DNA of 32,334 bases from an uncultured Clostridia bacterium (GTDB taxonomy: Bacteria; Bacillota; Clostridia; Christensenellales; Aristaeellaceae), in the NCBI GenBank assembly GCA_934631055.1, contig CAKTXP010000010.1:1-32334 (forward strand), in the 5' to 3' direction. Positions 15,207 to 23,118 of the stretch are shown piece after piece. Each line of letters starts with the position of its first letter. Position 1 is the first letter of the stretch. Made by a program: the position numbers and the translations under genes. Below the pieces are notes generated by a model. It saw nothing but the letters and a program-made list of their open reading frames with translations. It did no database searches and was not told the DNA's origin.

Positions 15207-16514
15207 ATGCCCCAGCGTATTGTACACGTTCATCCCGGCTCGCTTGCCGCCAGAAGCGGCATTCGTGAGGGAGAAACGCTGATCTCCATCAACCGGACGC
15301 CGGTACTCGATCTGGTCGATTATCAATACCTCACCGCGCGCCCGTCTCTGGAAATGTTGCTGGAGGACGAAAGCGGTGCGCAGCATACCATTCATATCCA
15401 CAAGCTCACGGAGGAATCGCTCGGTCTGACGCTCGAATCCTCGCTGATGAGCTGCCCAAAGACCTGCGCCAACCATTGCATGTTCTGCTTTATCGAGCAG
15501 ATGCCGCCGGGCATGCGCCCCAGCCTGTACGTCCGCGACGACGACTGGCGGCTGTCTCTGATGGCGGGCAATTTCGTCACGCTGACGAACCTGCCCTCCC
15601 GCGAAATGGACCGCATGATCGAGCGCAAAGCCAGCCCGCTGTATATCTCCGTTCACACGACGAACGGCGAGCTGCGCAAAAAGATGCTGCATCATATCCA
15701 CGCCGATCGCATCATGGAGCATCTGCACCGCTTTGCGGACAACAATATGAGCTTCCATTGTCAGGTCGTGCTTTGCCCCGGCATCAACGATGGTTCTGAG
15801 CTGGATCGCACCCTGCACGATCTGGCGTCGCTGATACCGCATGCGCTGACCGTCGCGCTCGTTCCGGTCGGACTGACCAAATACCGCGAACACCTGTATC
15901 CGCTCCGCCCCTATACGAAGGACGAAGCCGAACAGGTCATCCGACAGGCAGAAGCTTTCCAAAAAGAAATGCTCGCCGCGCACGGAACTCGGTTCGTTTT
16001 CCCATCCGACGAGTTCTATCAGATCGCGCAGCATCCCCTGCCCGATGTGGACAGCTACGAGGATTTTCCGCAGTTTGAAAACGGCGTCGGGCTTCTGTGC
16101 CGCCTGCGGGACGAATACGAAACGGCTCTGCGCCTTGACCCGGATGAAGGGCAGTCCGTCCCCCGCAGGGTCATCATGGCATGCGGCACATCCGTCGCGC
16201 CGTTTTTACAGGAATTGGTCACGACGCATCCGGTCATCGGCGTCGATATCCGAATCAAACCCATCCTCAACCGCTTCTTTGGCGAGACCGTAACCGTCTC
16301 CGGTCTGATCACCGGTCAGGATCTGGTCGCACAGCTCAAAGGCGAAGAAGCGGATGAAATACTCATTACCGAAAGCATGCTTCGTGAAGGAGAAGCCATT
16401 TTCCTTGACGACATGACGCTTGACCAGGCGCAGGAAGCCTTGGGAATCCGCATCACGCCCGTTCCGGACGACGGCGCGGATCTGCTCTATGCCCTGCGCG
16501 GAACGGAGGAATAA
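15207..16514 (+). CDS. DUF512 radical SAM protein with PDZ-like N-terminus
   Basis: The protein has 435 residues. An N-terminal PDZ-like domain (about 1-70, VHPGSLAARSGIREGETLISIN) is followed by a radical SAM-like domain with Cys87, Cys91 and Cys94 in CANHCMFC, then a C-terminal DUF512 region with MACGTSVAPFL and a closing LLYALRG. This is a conserved but uncharacterised Clostridia protein that typically sits next to der, as here. A separate cysteine (Cys83) directly before the cluster motif may also matter. GAAGGTG lies about 9 bases upstream of the ATG. The substrate is unknown. Confidence 0.9.
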   Translation: MPQRIVHVHPGSLAARSGIREGETLISINRTPVLDLVDYQYLTARPSLEMLLEDESGAQHTIHIHKLTEESLGLTLESSLMSCPKTCANHCMFCFIEQMPPGMRPSLYVRDDDWRLSLMAGNFVTLTNLPSREMDRMIERKASPLYISVHTTNGELRKKMLHHIHADRIMEHLHRFADNNMSFHCQVVLCPGINDGSELDRTLHDLASLIPHALTVALVPVGLTKYREHLYPLRPYTKDEAEQVIRQAEAFQKEMLAAHGTRFVFPSDEFYQIAQHPLPDVDSYEDFPQFENGVGLLCRLRDEYETALRLDPDEGQSVPRRVIMACGTSVAPFLQELVTTHPVIGVDIRIKPILNRFFGETVTVSGLITGQDLVAQLKGEEADEILITESMLREGEAIFLDDMTLDQAQEALGIRITPVPDDGADLLYALRGTEE

Positions 16515-16519
16515 TCACC

Positions 16520-17860
16520 ATGGCAAAGCCCCTTGTTGCGGTCGTCGGTCGCCCGAACGTCGGCAAATCGACCTTTTTCAACAAAATCGCGGGACGCCGT
16601 ATCTCCATCGTTGAGGATACGCCCGGCGTCACCCGCGACCGCATTTACGCGGATTGTGAATGGCTCAACTATAAGTTTACGCTCATCGACACCGGCGGAA
16701 TCGAGCCGCGCACGGACGATATCCTGCTCAAGCAGATGCGCCGTCAGGCGGAGATCGCCATCGATACCTGCGACGTCATTCTCTTTTTCACCGACGGACG
16801 CACCGGTCTGACGGCAGACGACGAGGACGTCGCGACGATGCTCCGCAAGAGCCGCAAGCCGGTCATCCTGGTGGTCAACAAGGTCGATCATCAGGGCATG
16901 AACGACAACATCTATGACTTTTATACGCTCGGTTTGGGCGATCCCTTCCCCATCTCCGCGACCAACATGCTCGGTCTGGGCGACCTGCTCGACGAAATGG
17001 TCAAGCATTTCCCCAGCGAAGAACAGCAGGACGAAGAAGAAGAGCATACCATCCAGATTGCGGTCGTCGGACGCCCGAACGTCGGTAAATCCAGCCTTGT
17101 CAACCGCATCCTCGGTCAAGAGCGCTCGATGGTCTCCGGCATCGCAGGCACGACGCGCGACGCCATCGACACAGCTTTCACCCGCGACGGACAGCGCTAT
17201 AACATCATTGACACTGCCGGTATCCGCCGCAAGCGCGCCATCGAGGAAGAATCCATCGAGCGTTACAGCATCGTCCGCGCGCTGGCTGCCGTCCGCCGCT
17301 GCGACGTTGCGCTCATCGTCATCAACGCCGAGGACGGCGTGACCGAGCAGGATACAAAGGTCGCCGGTTATGTCCATGACGAGGGCAAAGCCGCCGTGAT
17401 TGTCGTCAACAAGTGGGATGCGCTCGAAAAAGATACCAATACGATGGAGACGTTCCGCAAGAAGGTCATCGAGGATTTGAAGTTCATGGACTATGCGCCT
17501 GTCCTCTTTATCTCCGCGCTGACGGGTCAGCGTGTGCCGAAAGTGCTGGAGAGCGTGCGCGACGTCTATGAGCAGACCTCCCGCCGCATCACGACCGGCC
17601 TGCTCAACGATATCCTTGCGGACGCCACGACAGCGCTTCAGCCGCCGTATATCAGCGGACGCCGACTGAAGATCTACTACGCGACACAGCAGAGCGTCTG
17701 CCCGCCGACCTTCGTCCTCTTCGTCAACGACGAAACGCTGATGCACTTTGCCTATCAGCGCTATCTGGAAAATCAGTTCCGCAAATCCTTTGGCTTTGAC
17801 GGAACGCCTATCCGCTTCATTCTCCGCAATAAGAATCAGAAGGGAGATGACGTCAAATGA
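16520..17860 (+). CDS. der: Ribosome biogenesis GTPase Der (EngA)
   Basis: Der is an essential double-GTPase acting in 50S subunit assembly. The protein has 446 residues with two G domains. The first has GRPNVGKSTF near residue 10, DTGG and NKVD; the second has GRPNVGKSSL near 190, DTAG and NKWD. A KH-like C-terminal domain ends GTPIRFILRNKNQ. The tandem P-loops are diagnostic. It starts 5 bases after the DUF512 gene and overlaps plsY by 4 bases. Confidence 0.98.
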   Translation: MAKPLVAVVGRPNVGKSTFFNKIAGRRISIVEDTPGVTRDRIYADCEWLNYKFTLIDTGGIEPRTDDILLKQMRRQAEIAIDTCDVILFFTDGRTGLTADDEDVATMLRKSRKPVILVVNKVDHQGMNDNIYDFYTLGLGDPFPISATNMLGLGDLLDEMVKHFPSEEQQDEEEEHTIQIAVVGRPNVGKSSLVNRILGQERSMVSGIAGTTRDAIDTAFTRDGQRYNIIDTAGIRRKRAIEEESIERYSIVRALAAVRRCDVALIVINAEDGVTEQDTKVAGYVHDEGKAAVIVVNKWDALEKDTNTMETFRKKVIEDLKFMDYAPVLFISALTGQRVPKVLESVRDVYEQTSRRITTGLLNDILADATTALQPPYISGRRLKIYYATQQSVCPPTFVLFVNDETLMHFAYQRYLENQFRKSFGFDGTPIRFILRNKNQKGDDVK

Positions 17861-18477
17861 GCAGCGACGCCGTCAAGCTCATTCTGACGCTGGTCATCGG
17901 CTATCTGCTGGGCAGCATCTCCACCGGCGTCATCCTCTCCCGTGCCTTTGGTCACAAAGATATCCGCAGTCAGGGAAGCGGTAATTCCGGCACGACCAAT
18001 ATGCTGCGCGTAATGGGCAAAAAGTTCGCCCTGCTGACGTTTGCGGGCGATCTGCTCAAGGGCATCGTCGCCGTGCTGATCGGTAAAGCGCTGTTGGGAA
18101 CGCAGGCGGGCGAAATCGTCGGCGCGTTCGGCGCAATCTTGGGACATAATTTTCCGCTCTACTTCGGTTTTAAGGGCGGTAAGGGCATCGCGACCAGCTT
18201 CGGCTGCCTGCTCGTCGTGTTCCCGCTGCAAACGCTGTGCGCATTCGGCGTGTTCCTGCTTCTCGTTGCGACGACGCGCTATGTATCCGCCGGTTCTCTC
18301 GGCGCGGCGGTCACGCTTCCGTTTTTCATCATGTTCACCACGCCCTGCGACCCGGTCATCTGGGGTTCTGTCATCGCGATCTGCCTGCTTGCCATTTGGC
18401 GGCATTATCCCAATATTAAACGGCTGATGAACCATACCGAAAGCAAGCTCAGCTTCGGAAAGAAGAAATCCGCCTGA
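17857..18477 (+). CDS. plsY: Glycerol-3-phosphate acyltransferase PlsY
   Basis: This integral membrane enzyme transfers the acyl group from acyl-phosphate to glycerol 3-phosphate, the first step of phospholipid synthesis. The protein has 206 residues and about five membrane segments. The family's three motifs are present: GSISTGVILSR, GSGNSGTTNMLR and GHNFPLYFGFKGGKG. It is the last gene of the DUF512-der-plsY operon and is followed by a terminator. Confidence 0.97.
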   Translation: MSSDAVKLILTLVIGYLLGSISTGVILSRAFGHKDIRSQGSGNSGTTNMLRVMGKKFALLTFAGDLLKGIVAVLIGKALLGTQAGEIVGAFGAILGHNFPLYFGFKGGKGIATSFGCLLVVFPLQTLCAFGVFLLLVATTRYVSAGSLGAAVTLPFFIMFTTPCDPVIWGSVIAICLLAIWRHYPNIKRLMNHTESKLSFGKKKSA

Positions 18478-18498
18478 CCTTTCTTAAACCCCTATGAA

Positions 18499-18537
18499 AA
18501 CAAGCTGACAGTGTTTTGTGCTGTCAGCTTGTTTGTT
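18499..18537 (+). terminator. Intrinsic terminator after plsY
   Basis: A 13-base perfect stem (18499-18511 with 18521-18533) with a 9-base loop is followed by TTGTTT. It begins about 20 bases after the plsY stop. Confidence 0.85.
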
Positions 18538-18553
18538 TATAGGCAATGCGGGC

Positions 18554-18661
18554 GGGCTCAGCCCATTTTGCGGCGCATGGTAAGCTGCATAAATTCAGCC
18601 GCGTGCGCAAAGCTTAAAAGCTCCGCAAGCATCGGCAGAAATGAGATCGGGCTCAGCCCGC
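18554..18661 (-). repeat. Dispersed TGA-loop hairpin repeat, copy B (two hairpins)
   Basis: Read on the minus strand the copy starts GCGGGCTGAGCCCG (18648-18661) directly after the LysM gene, continues TCATTTCTGCCG and reaches GCGCACGCGG near 18600. A second GGGCTGAGCCC hairpin occurs at 18554-18564. The block order matches copies A and C. This fills the 190-base gap between plsY and the LysM gene, where no gene is seen. Confidence 0.7.
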
Positions 18662-18669
18662 TATGTTTG

Positions 18670-19284
18670 TCAGCCTTCCAATGAATCGATTTCTTCACCC
18701 TGCACCCTTCGGCGCGTCGGCAGACAGATGACCTGCCCGTCAACAAAATCGCTCGGCAGAAGATTCGGATTCAACCGCAGGATCTGCTCGACATTCGTGC
18801 CGTTTCGCTCAGCGATCTCGTCGAGGGTATCGCCTTCCTGAAGCCGATAGACCGGACCGCCGTTTTCGCAAAGACCGCGGTCGCCGCTCGGCGGCACGCA
18901 AAGCACATCGCCCGGACGAAGCGCCGTCAGCCGGATATCCTCGTTATACTCCCGCAGCGCGCGAAGCGATACGTTGGAGGAGAGCATTACATCGACGACG
19001 CTCTGCCCCTGCTGCACCGTATACGCCGACGAACCGACCGGACAGGAACGCCCCTCGCCCACTGGCACACACAGGATATCGCCCACCAGCAGTCTGCCCG
19101 CCGCAATCGCGGGATTCGCATTCATCAGTGCGCGCACGCTGATACCAAATTTGCGCGCAATGAGATAGAAACTGTCTCCGCGCTGCACGCGATAGCTTTC
19201 GCTTCCCGCAGGGCAGGCGCTTGAATCCACTTCCAGCGCAGTCTGGTTGATGCGTTCGCTTTCAGCCTGATTGATATTCTCCAT
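18670..19284 (-). CDS. Protein with three LysM domains
   Basis: The protein has 204 residues and consists almost wholly of three LysM modules, each about 45 residues, starting at YRVQRGDSFYLIARKFG, YTVQQGQSVVDVM and YRLQEGDTLDEIAERNG. LysM binds peptidoglycan or chitin sugars. Each module is bracketed by cysteines: one a few residues before it (CPAGS, CPVGS, CENGG) and one at its end (LCVP, LCVP, ICLP). There is no signal peptide or membrane segment, which fits spore-associated LysM proteins made in the mother cell (inference). The ATG has AAAGGGG 10 bases upstream, but that site lies in a hairpin arm. Confidence 0.87.
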   Translation of the reverse strand: MENINQAESERINQTALEVDSSACPAGSESYRVQRGDSFYLIARKFGISVRALMNANPAIAAGRLLVGDILCVPVGEGRSCPVGSSAYTVQQGQSVVDVMLSSNVSLRALREYNEDIRLTALRPGDVLCVPPSGDRGLCENGGPVYRLQEGDTLDEIAERNGTNVEQILRLNPNLLPSDFVDGQVICLPTRRRVQGEEIDSLEG

Positions 19285-19289
19285 AAAAG

Positions 19290-19339
19290 AACAGCCCCTT
19301 TCGACGTTCTGCTAAAAGCCTATGCGTCGCGGGGCTGTT
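19290..19339 (-). terminator. Hairpin between phosphoribosyltransferase and LysM genes
   Basis: The minus strand pairs AACAGCCCC (19331-19339) with GGGGCTGTT (19290-19298), with a further inner CGACG/CGTCG pairing. TCTTTTA follows. It can act as a terminator for the upstream gene. Its 3' arm also contains the likely Shine-Dalgarno site of the LysM gene, so it may instead limit LysM translation on readthrough RNA. Confidence 0.6.
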
Positions 19340-19351
19340 TGTGCGATGAAA

Positions 19352-19912
19352 TTAACCGAGTACCGTACCGTCCGGATTGAAGAGCGGCAGCTTTTCCAGA
19401 TAGACGATATCGTCGCGCTCCTGCGCATCGCCTTCGGCGAGGATCGCCATACGGCCGCAGATGTTGCCGCCCGCCTTCTCAACGAGCTTCTCCAGCGCAG
19501 TCAGAGACTCGCCGGTAGAGATCACGTCATCCACAATGAGGATCCGCTTGCCGCGCATCATCGCGGCATCTTCGCCGTCGATGTAGAGCTTCTGAACATG
19601 GTCGGTGGTGATGGAGCGGACTTCCACGCCGATAACGTCCTTCATGTAGAGCTTGACGCCCTTGCGCGCCAGCATCCACTTCTTTGCGCCAAGCTGACGT
19701 GCCATTTCATATGCCAGCGGGATGCCCTTGCTCTCGGCAGTAATCAAATAGTCAAACTCCGGCGCTTTTTTCAGCAGCTCAGCTGCGCACGCCTGAGTCA
19801 GCTCGCAATCGCCGAAAATGACGAAAGCGCCGATAGAGAGCTTGTCATTGAGCGGGCAGATGGGCAGGTCGCGTTCGCATCCGGCGATCGTCATATGGTA
19901 ATGCGTGTTCAT
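19352..19912 (-). CDS. Phosphoribosyltransferase family protein
   Basis: The protein has 186 residues in a type I phosphoribosyltransferase fold. The PRPP-binding loop is ILIVDDVISTGES, and the earlier TAESKGIPLAYEMAR and LARKGVKLY resemble adenine phosphoribosyltransferase and related purine enzymes. The substrate is uncertain: the loop sequence is closer to VDDVISTG than to the typical adenine enzyme. The open frame extends further upstream, but the start MNTHYHMTIAG (ATG at 19910-19912) is preferred because AGAAGG lies 9 bases before it and the upstream residues overlap the promoter. It probably salvages a purine base. Confidence 0.87.
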   Translation of the reverse strand: MNTHYHMTIAGCERDLPICPLNDKLSIGAFVIFGDCELTQACAAELLKKAPEFDYLITAESKGIPLAYEMARQLGAKKWMLARKGVKLYMKDVIGVEVRSITTDHVQKLYIDGEDAAMMRGKRILIVDDVISTGESLTALEKLVEKAGGNICGRMAILAEGDAQERDDIVYLEKLPLFNPDGTVLG

Positions 19913-19967
19913 GAGGTTGAACCTTCTTTCCTGTATCCGGAAAAACCGGGGCATAATCAACAGATTC

Positions 19968-19995
19968 ATTATACACTGATTTCCATTGTTGTCAA
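19968..19995 (-). promoter_or_regulatory. Sigma-A promoter of the phosphoribosyltransferase gene
   Basis: The minus strand reads TTGACA (19990-19995), a 16-base spacer and TATAAT (19968-19973), both perfect hexamers. It is about 55 bases before the preferred start codon. Confidence 0.88.
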
Positions 19996-20345
19996 TGAAT
20001 CCCGCGACGGTTTTCCCTTTTTATTCGAGATTTTTACCCAAAAACGAAACAAAAGCAACTAACCGACCATCAGTCTGCACGTTTTTCCGAACATTTAATT
20101 TAGTTTTTATTGTTATGATTCGCATTATCATCCTTTTCTGTCTGCATAATCCGCTTCGGCAGGACCGAATTTGCTGCAAGCCGTTTTTCTTTTTTTCGGG
20201 CATCCCGCCAAAAACAAGCAGAAACCAACACGCTTCCGCTTCATATTCTTTCATATTTCCGCATATCCGCACACTTCCGCCTATTTCTTTCCAAATGGCA
20301 AACGTTCGCGCAAACATTTTTTCCTTTTTAAAATCTGTACTGCCC
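19996..20345. other. AT-rich intergenic region between divergent genes
   Basis: This 350-base stretch separates the divergent phosphoribosyltransferase and nrdD transcription units. It is T-rich on the plus strand with short repeats of CATATTTCCGCATATCC type. I see no convincing gene, RNA or terminator in it. Small open frames here lack ribosome binding sites and family resemblance. Confidence 0.6.
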
Positions 20346-20375
20346 TTGACGCGTCCCCCGCTTTCGTGATAAGAT
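20346..20375 (+). promoter_or_regulatory. Predicted promoter of the nrdDG operon
   Basis: TTGACG (20346-20351) and TAAGAT (20370-20375) are 18 bases apart. The spacing is slightly long and the -10 weak. It lies just upstream of the paired NrdR-like boxes. Confidence 0.55.
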
Positions 20376-20389
20376 GGTCACCAGCGGTA

Positions 20390-20405
20390 TTCCCAAATAT
20401 TGTGG
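20390..20405. promoter_or_regulatory. NrdR-like box 1
   Basis: The reverse complement reads CCACAATATTTGGGAA, sharing the CACAATAT core of NrdR boxes. It is 33 bases centre to centre from box 2, about three helix turns, the usual arrangement for NrdR operators. Confidence 0.7.
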
Positions 20406-20422
20406 TCAGATATTCTTTTCAC

Positions 20423-20438
20423 ATACCATATATTGTGG
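20423..20438. promoter_or_regulatory. NrdR-like box 2
   Basis: The reverse complement reads CCACAATATATGGTAT, matching about 13 of 16 positions of the published NrdR consensus. NrdR is the zinc/ATP-cone repressor of ribonucleotide reductase genes. The box lies about 40 bases before the nrdD start. Confidence 0.75.
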
Positions 20439-20478
20439 TCAATTCGATTATTTCAACAAGAGAGGGACGTGTGTGTCG

Positions 20479-22596
20479 ATGTACATCATCAAAAAGGACG
20501 GCACAAAAGAGCCTTTTAACGTTCAAAAAGTCGTCGCTGCCGTAAACAAAAGCGCTGAACGCGTGCTTTATACGTTCAAGCCGGAGGAGCTGGATTTCAT
20601 CTGCAATTTCGTCACAGAGAAATGCAAAGCGCTGGGCTGCGAGGGCATCCGCATCGCACAGATGCACAACATCGTCGAAGGCGCGCTGGACGCGATCAAC
20701 CCCGACGTCGCCAAGTCCTATCGCGATTATCGCAACTACAAGACGGACTTCGTGCAGATGCTCGATACGGTCTACAAGAAATCGCAGTCGATCATGTATA
20801 TCGGCGACAAGGAAAATTCCAACGCCGACAGCGCGCTGGTCTCCACGCGCCGCAGTCTGATCTTCAACCAGCTCAACAAGCAGCTCTATCAGAAATTCTT
20901 TCTGACGGTCGAGGAGCTTCAGGCGCAGCGCGACGGATATATCTACATCCACGATATGTCCGCCCGCCGCGACACGATGAACTGCTGCCTGTTTGACGTC
21001 GGAACCGTTCTGCGCGGCGGCTTTGAGATGGGCAATCTCTGGTATAACGAGCCGAAAACGCTGAACGTCGCTTTCGACGTCATTGGCGATATCGTGCTTT
21101 CCGCCGCCAGCCAGCAGTACGGCGGTTTCACGGTTTCCTGCGTCGATCAGCTGCTGGACAAGTATGCGGAAGCAAGCTACGTCATCTTCTATGACCGCTA
21201 TCGTTCGCTGGGGCTTTCTGACGAGCGCGCACAGGAAGAAGCCATGAAGGATATCGTCAACGATTTCGAGCAGGGTTTCCAGGGCTGGGAATACAAATTT
21301 AATACGGTCGCATCCAGCCGCGGCGATTATCCCTTCATCACCATGACGCTCGGTCTGGGTCAGACGCGCATGGCAAAGCTCGCCAGCAAGCTGTTCCTCA
21401 AGGTGCATGCGGGCGGTCAGGGCAAGAAGAACAACAAAAAGCCGGTTCTCTTCCCGAAGATCGTCTTTCTCTACGACGAGAATCTGCACGGACCGGGCAA
21501 ACCGCTGGAGGACGTCTTTGAAGCAGGCATCGAATGCTCGTCCAAGACGATGTATCCGGACTGGCTGAGTCTGACCGGCGAAGGCTATGTCGCGTCGATG
21601 TACAAGAAATATGGCGCAGTTATCAGCCCGATGGGCTGCCGTGCGTTCCTCTCCCCGTGGTATGAGCGCGGCGGCATGGAACCGGCGGACGAAAACGACA
21701 AGCCGGTCTTTGTCGGGCGCTTCAACATCGGCGCCGTATCGCTGCATCTGCCGCTCATTCTCGCCAAGGCGCGCAAGGAAGGGCGCGACTTCTATGAGGT
21801 GCTGGATTACTATATGGAGCTGATCCGCCGTCTGCATATCCGCACCTATGCCTATCTGGGCGAGATGCGCGCAAGCACCAACCCGCTGGCGTACTGCGAA
21901 GGCGGCTTCTACGGCGGTCATCTGGGGCTGTACGATAAGATCAAGCCGGTTCTCAAAACGGCGACCGCGTCCTTTGGCTACACGGCGCTCAACGAGCTTC
22001 AGGAGCTTTATAACGGCAAGAGCATCTACGAGGACGGTCAGTTTGCGCTGGAAGTCATGCAGCACATCAACGACAAGGTCAACCAGTTCAAAAAAGAAGA
22101 CGGCAATCTCTATGCCATTTACGGAACGCCCGCCGAAAGCCTCTGCGGCTTGCAGATCGAGCAGTTCCGCAACCTGTACGGCATCATTGAGAATGTATCC
22201 GACCGCCCGTATGTGTCCAACTCTTTCCACTGCCATGTGACGGAGGATATCACGCCCATCGAAAAGCAGAACAGCGAATCCCGATTCTGGAATCTTTCCA
22301 ACGGCGGCAAGATCCAGTACGTCCGCTATCCGGTCAGCTATAACAAAGAAGCGATCCGCACGCTCATCCGCCGTGCCATGAAGATGGGGCTTTACGAGGG
22401 CGTCAACCTTTCGCTCGCCTACTGCGACGACTGCGGCTATCAGCAGCTGGAGATGGACGTCTGTCCGAAGTGCGGCAGTACGAACCTCACAAAGATCGAC
22501 CGCATGAACGGCTATCTTTCCTATTCCCGCGTTCACGGAGAAAGCCGTCTGAACGACGCAAAAATGGCTGAGATTGCGGAAAGAAAGAGTATGTAA
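20479..22596 (+). CDS. nrdD: Anaerobic (class III) ribonucleoside-triphosphate reductase
   Basis: This oxygen-sensitive glycyl-radical enzyme makes deoxyribonucleotides. It has 705 residues from the ATG at 20479; a GTG at 20473 is a possible alternative, nearer AGAGGGA. An ATP-cone regulatory domain (MYIIKKDGTKEPFNVQKV to about 90) is followed by the barrel with MNCCLFDVGTVLRGG. The C-terminus has a zinc site at Cys649, Cys652, Cys662 and Cys665. The glycyl radical is predicted at Gly678 in RMNGYLSYS, which differs from the textbook RVCGYLG. It is followed one base later by its activase gene. Confidence 0.96.
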   Translation: MYIIKKDGTKEPFNVQKVVAAVNKSAERVLYTFKPEELDFICNFVTEKCKALGCEGIRIAQMHNIVEGALDAINPDVAKSYRDYRNYKTDFVQMLDTVYKKSQSIMYIGDKENSNADSALVSTRRSLIFNQLNKQLYQKFFLTVEELQAQRDGYIYIHDMSARRDTMNCCLFDVGTVLRGGFEMGNLWYNEPKTLNVAFDVIGDIVLSAASQQYGGFTVSCVDQLLDKYAEASYVIFYDRYRSLGLSDERAQEEAMKDIVNDFEQGFQGWEYKFNTVASSRGDYPFITMTLGLGQTRMAKLASKLFLKVHAGGQGKKNNKKPVLFPKIVFLYDENLHGPGKPLEDVFEAGIECSSKTMYPDWLSLTGEGYVASMYKKYGAVISPMGCRAFLSPWYERGGMEPADENDKPVFVGRFNIGAVSLHLPLILAKARKEGRDFYEVLDYYMELIRRLHIRTYAYLGEMRASTNPLAYCEGGFYGGHLGLYDKIKPVLKTATASFGYTALNELQELYNGKSIYEDGQFALEVMQHINDKVNQFKKEDGNLYAIYGTPAESLCGLQIEQFRNLYGIIENVSDRPYVSNSFHCHVTEDITPIEKQNSESRFWNLSNGGKIQYVRYPVSYNKEAIRTLIRRAMKMGLYEGVNLSLAYCDDCGYQQLEMDVCPKCGSTNLTKIDRMNGYLSYSRVHGESRLNDAKMAEIAERKSM

Positions 22597-22597
22597 C

Positions 22598-23089
22598 ATG
22601 AATTATCACAATATTACCATGGATGATATGCTCAACGGCGATGGGCTGCGGACTGTTCTGTGGGTGTCCGGCTGCGCGCATCATTGCCGCGGCTGCCAGA
22701 ATCCGCAGACATGGGACGAGCATAGCGGCATTCCCTTTGACGCCGCGGCGAAGGAAGAGCTTTTTTCCAATCTATCCCGCGACTATATCGACGGCGTGAC
22801 CTTTTCCGGCGGCGACCCGCTCTGTCCCGGAAATCGGGAGACCGTTGGTCAGCTTATCACGGAGATTCGCGAGCGTTTTCCTGAAAAGACCATCTGGCTC
22901 TACACAGGCGACCTGTTCGAGAGTTTCCGGAACGACCTGCCTTTCCTGCCGCTCATCGACGTCATCGTGGATGGCCCATATGTGGAAGCGCTGCGCGACG
23001 TCAAACTGCATTGGAAAGGCAGTAAGAATCAACGCGTCATCGACGTTCACAAGACGCTCGAAAGCGGAAAGATCGTCCTCTGGGCGTGA
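22598..23089 (+). CDS. nrdG: Anaerobic ribonucleotide reductase-activating protein
   Basis: This radical SAM activase generates the glycyl radical on NrdD. The protein has 163 residues from MNYHNITMDDMLNGDGLR. The 4Fe-4S cluster motif has Cys26, Cys30 and Cys33 in CAHHCRGC, followed by TFSGGDPL. An in-frame ATG upstream lies inside nrdD and is not used. It begins 1 base after the nrdD stop, so translation is coupled. Confidence 0.96.
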   Translation: MNYHNITMDDMLNGDGLRTVLWVSGCAHHCRGCQNPQTWDEHSGIPFDAAAKEELFSNLSRDYIDGVTFSGGDPLCPGNRETVGQLITEIRERFPEKTIWLYTGDLFESFRNDLPFLPLIDVIVDGPYVEALRDVKLHWKGSKNQRVIDVHKTLESGKIVLWA

Positions 23090-23118
23090 GATTACAAAAG
23101 CAAAGGAGTTCCCTCTTT

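Noticed and set aside
18558..18746. Small minus-strand frame of 62 codons across the hairpin repeat
   Set aside because: It overlaps the LysM gene end in another frame and its sequence is simply the translated repeat.
20419..22599. Minus-strand open frame of 726 codons opposite nrdD
   Set aside because: It mirrors nrdD codon structure and has no family resemblance or credible ribosome binding site.
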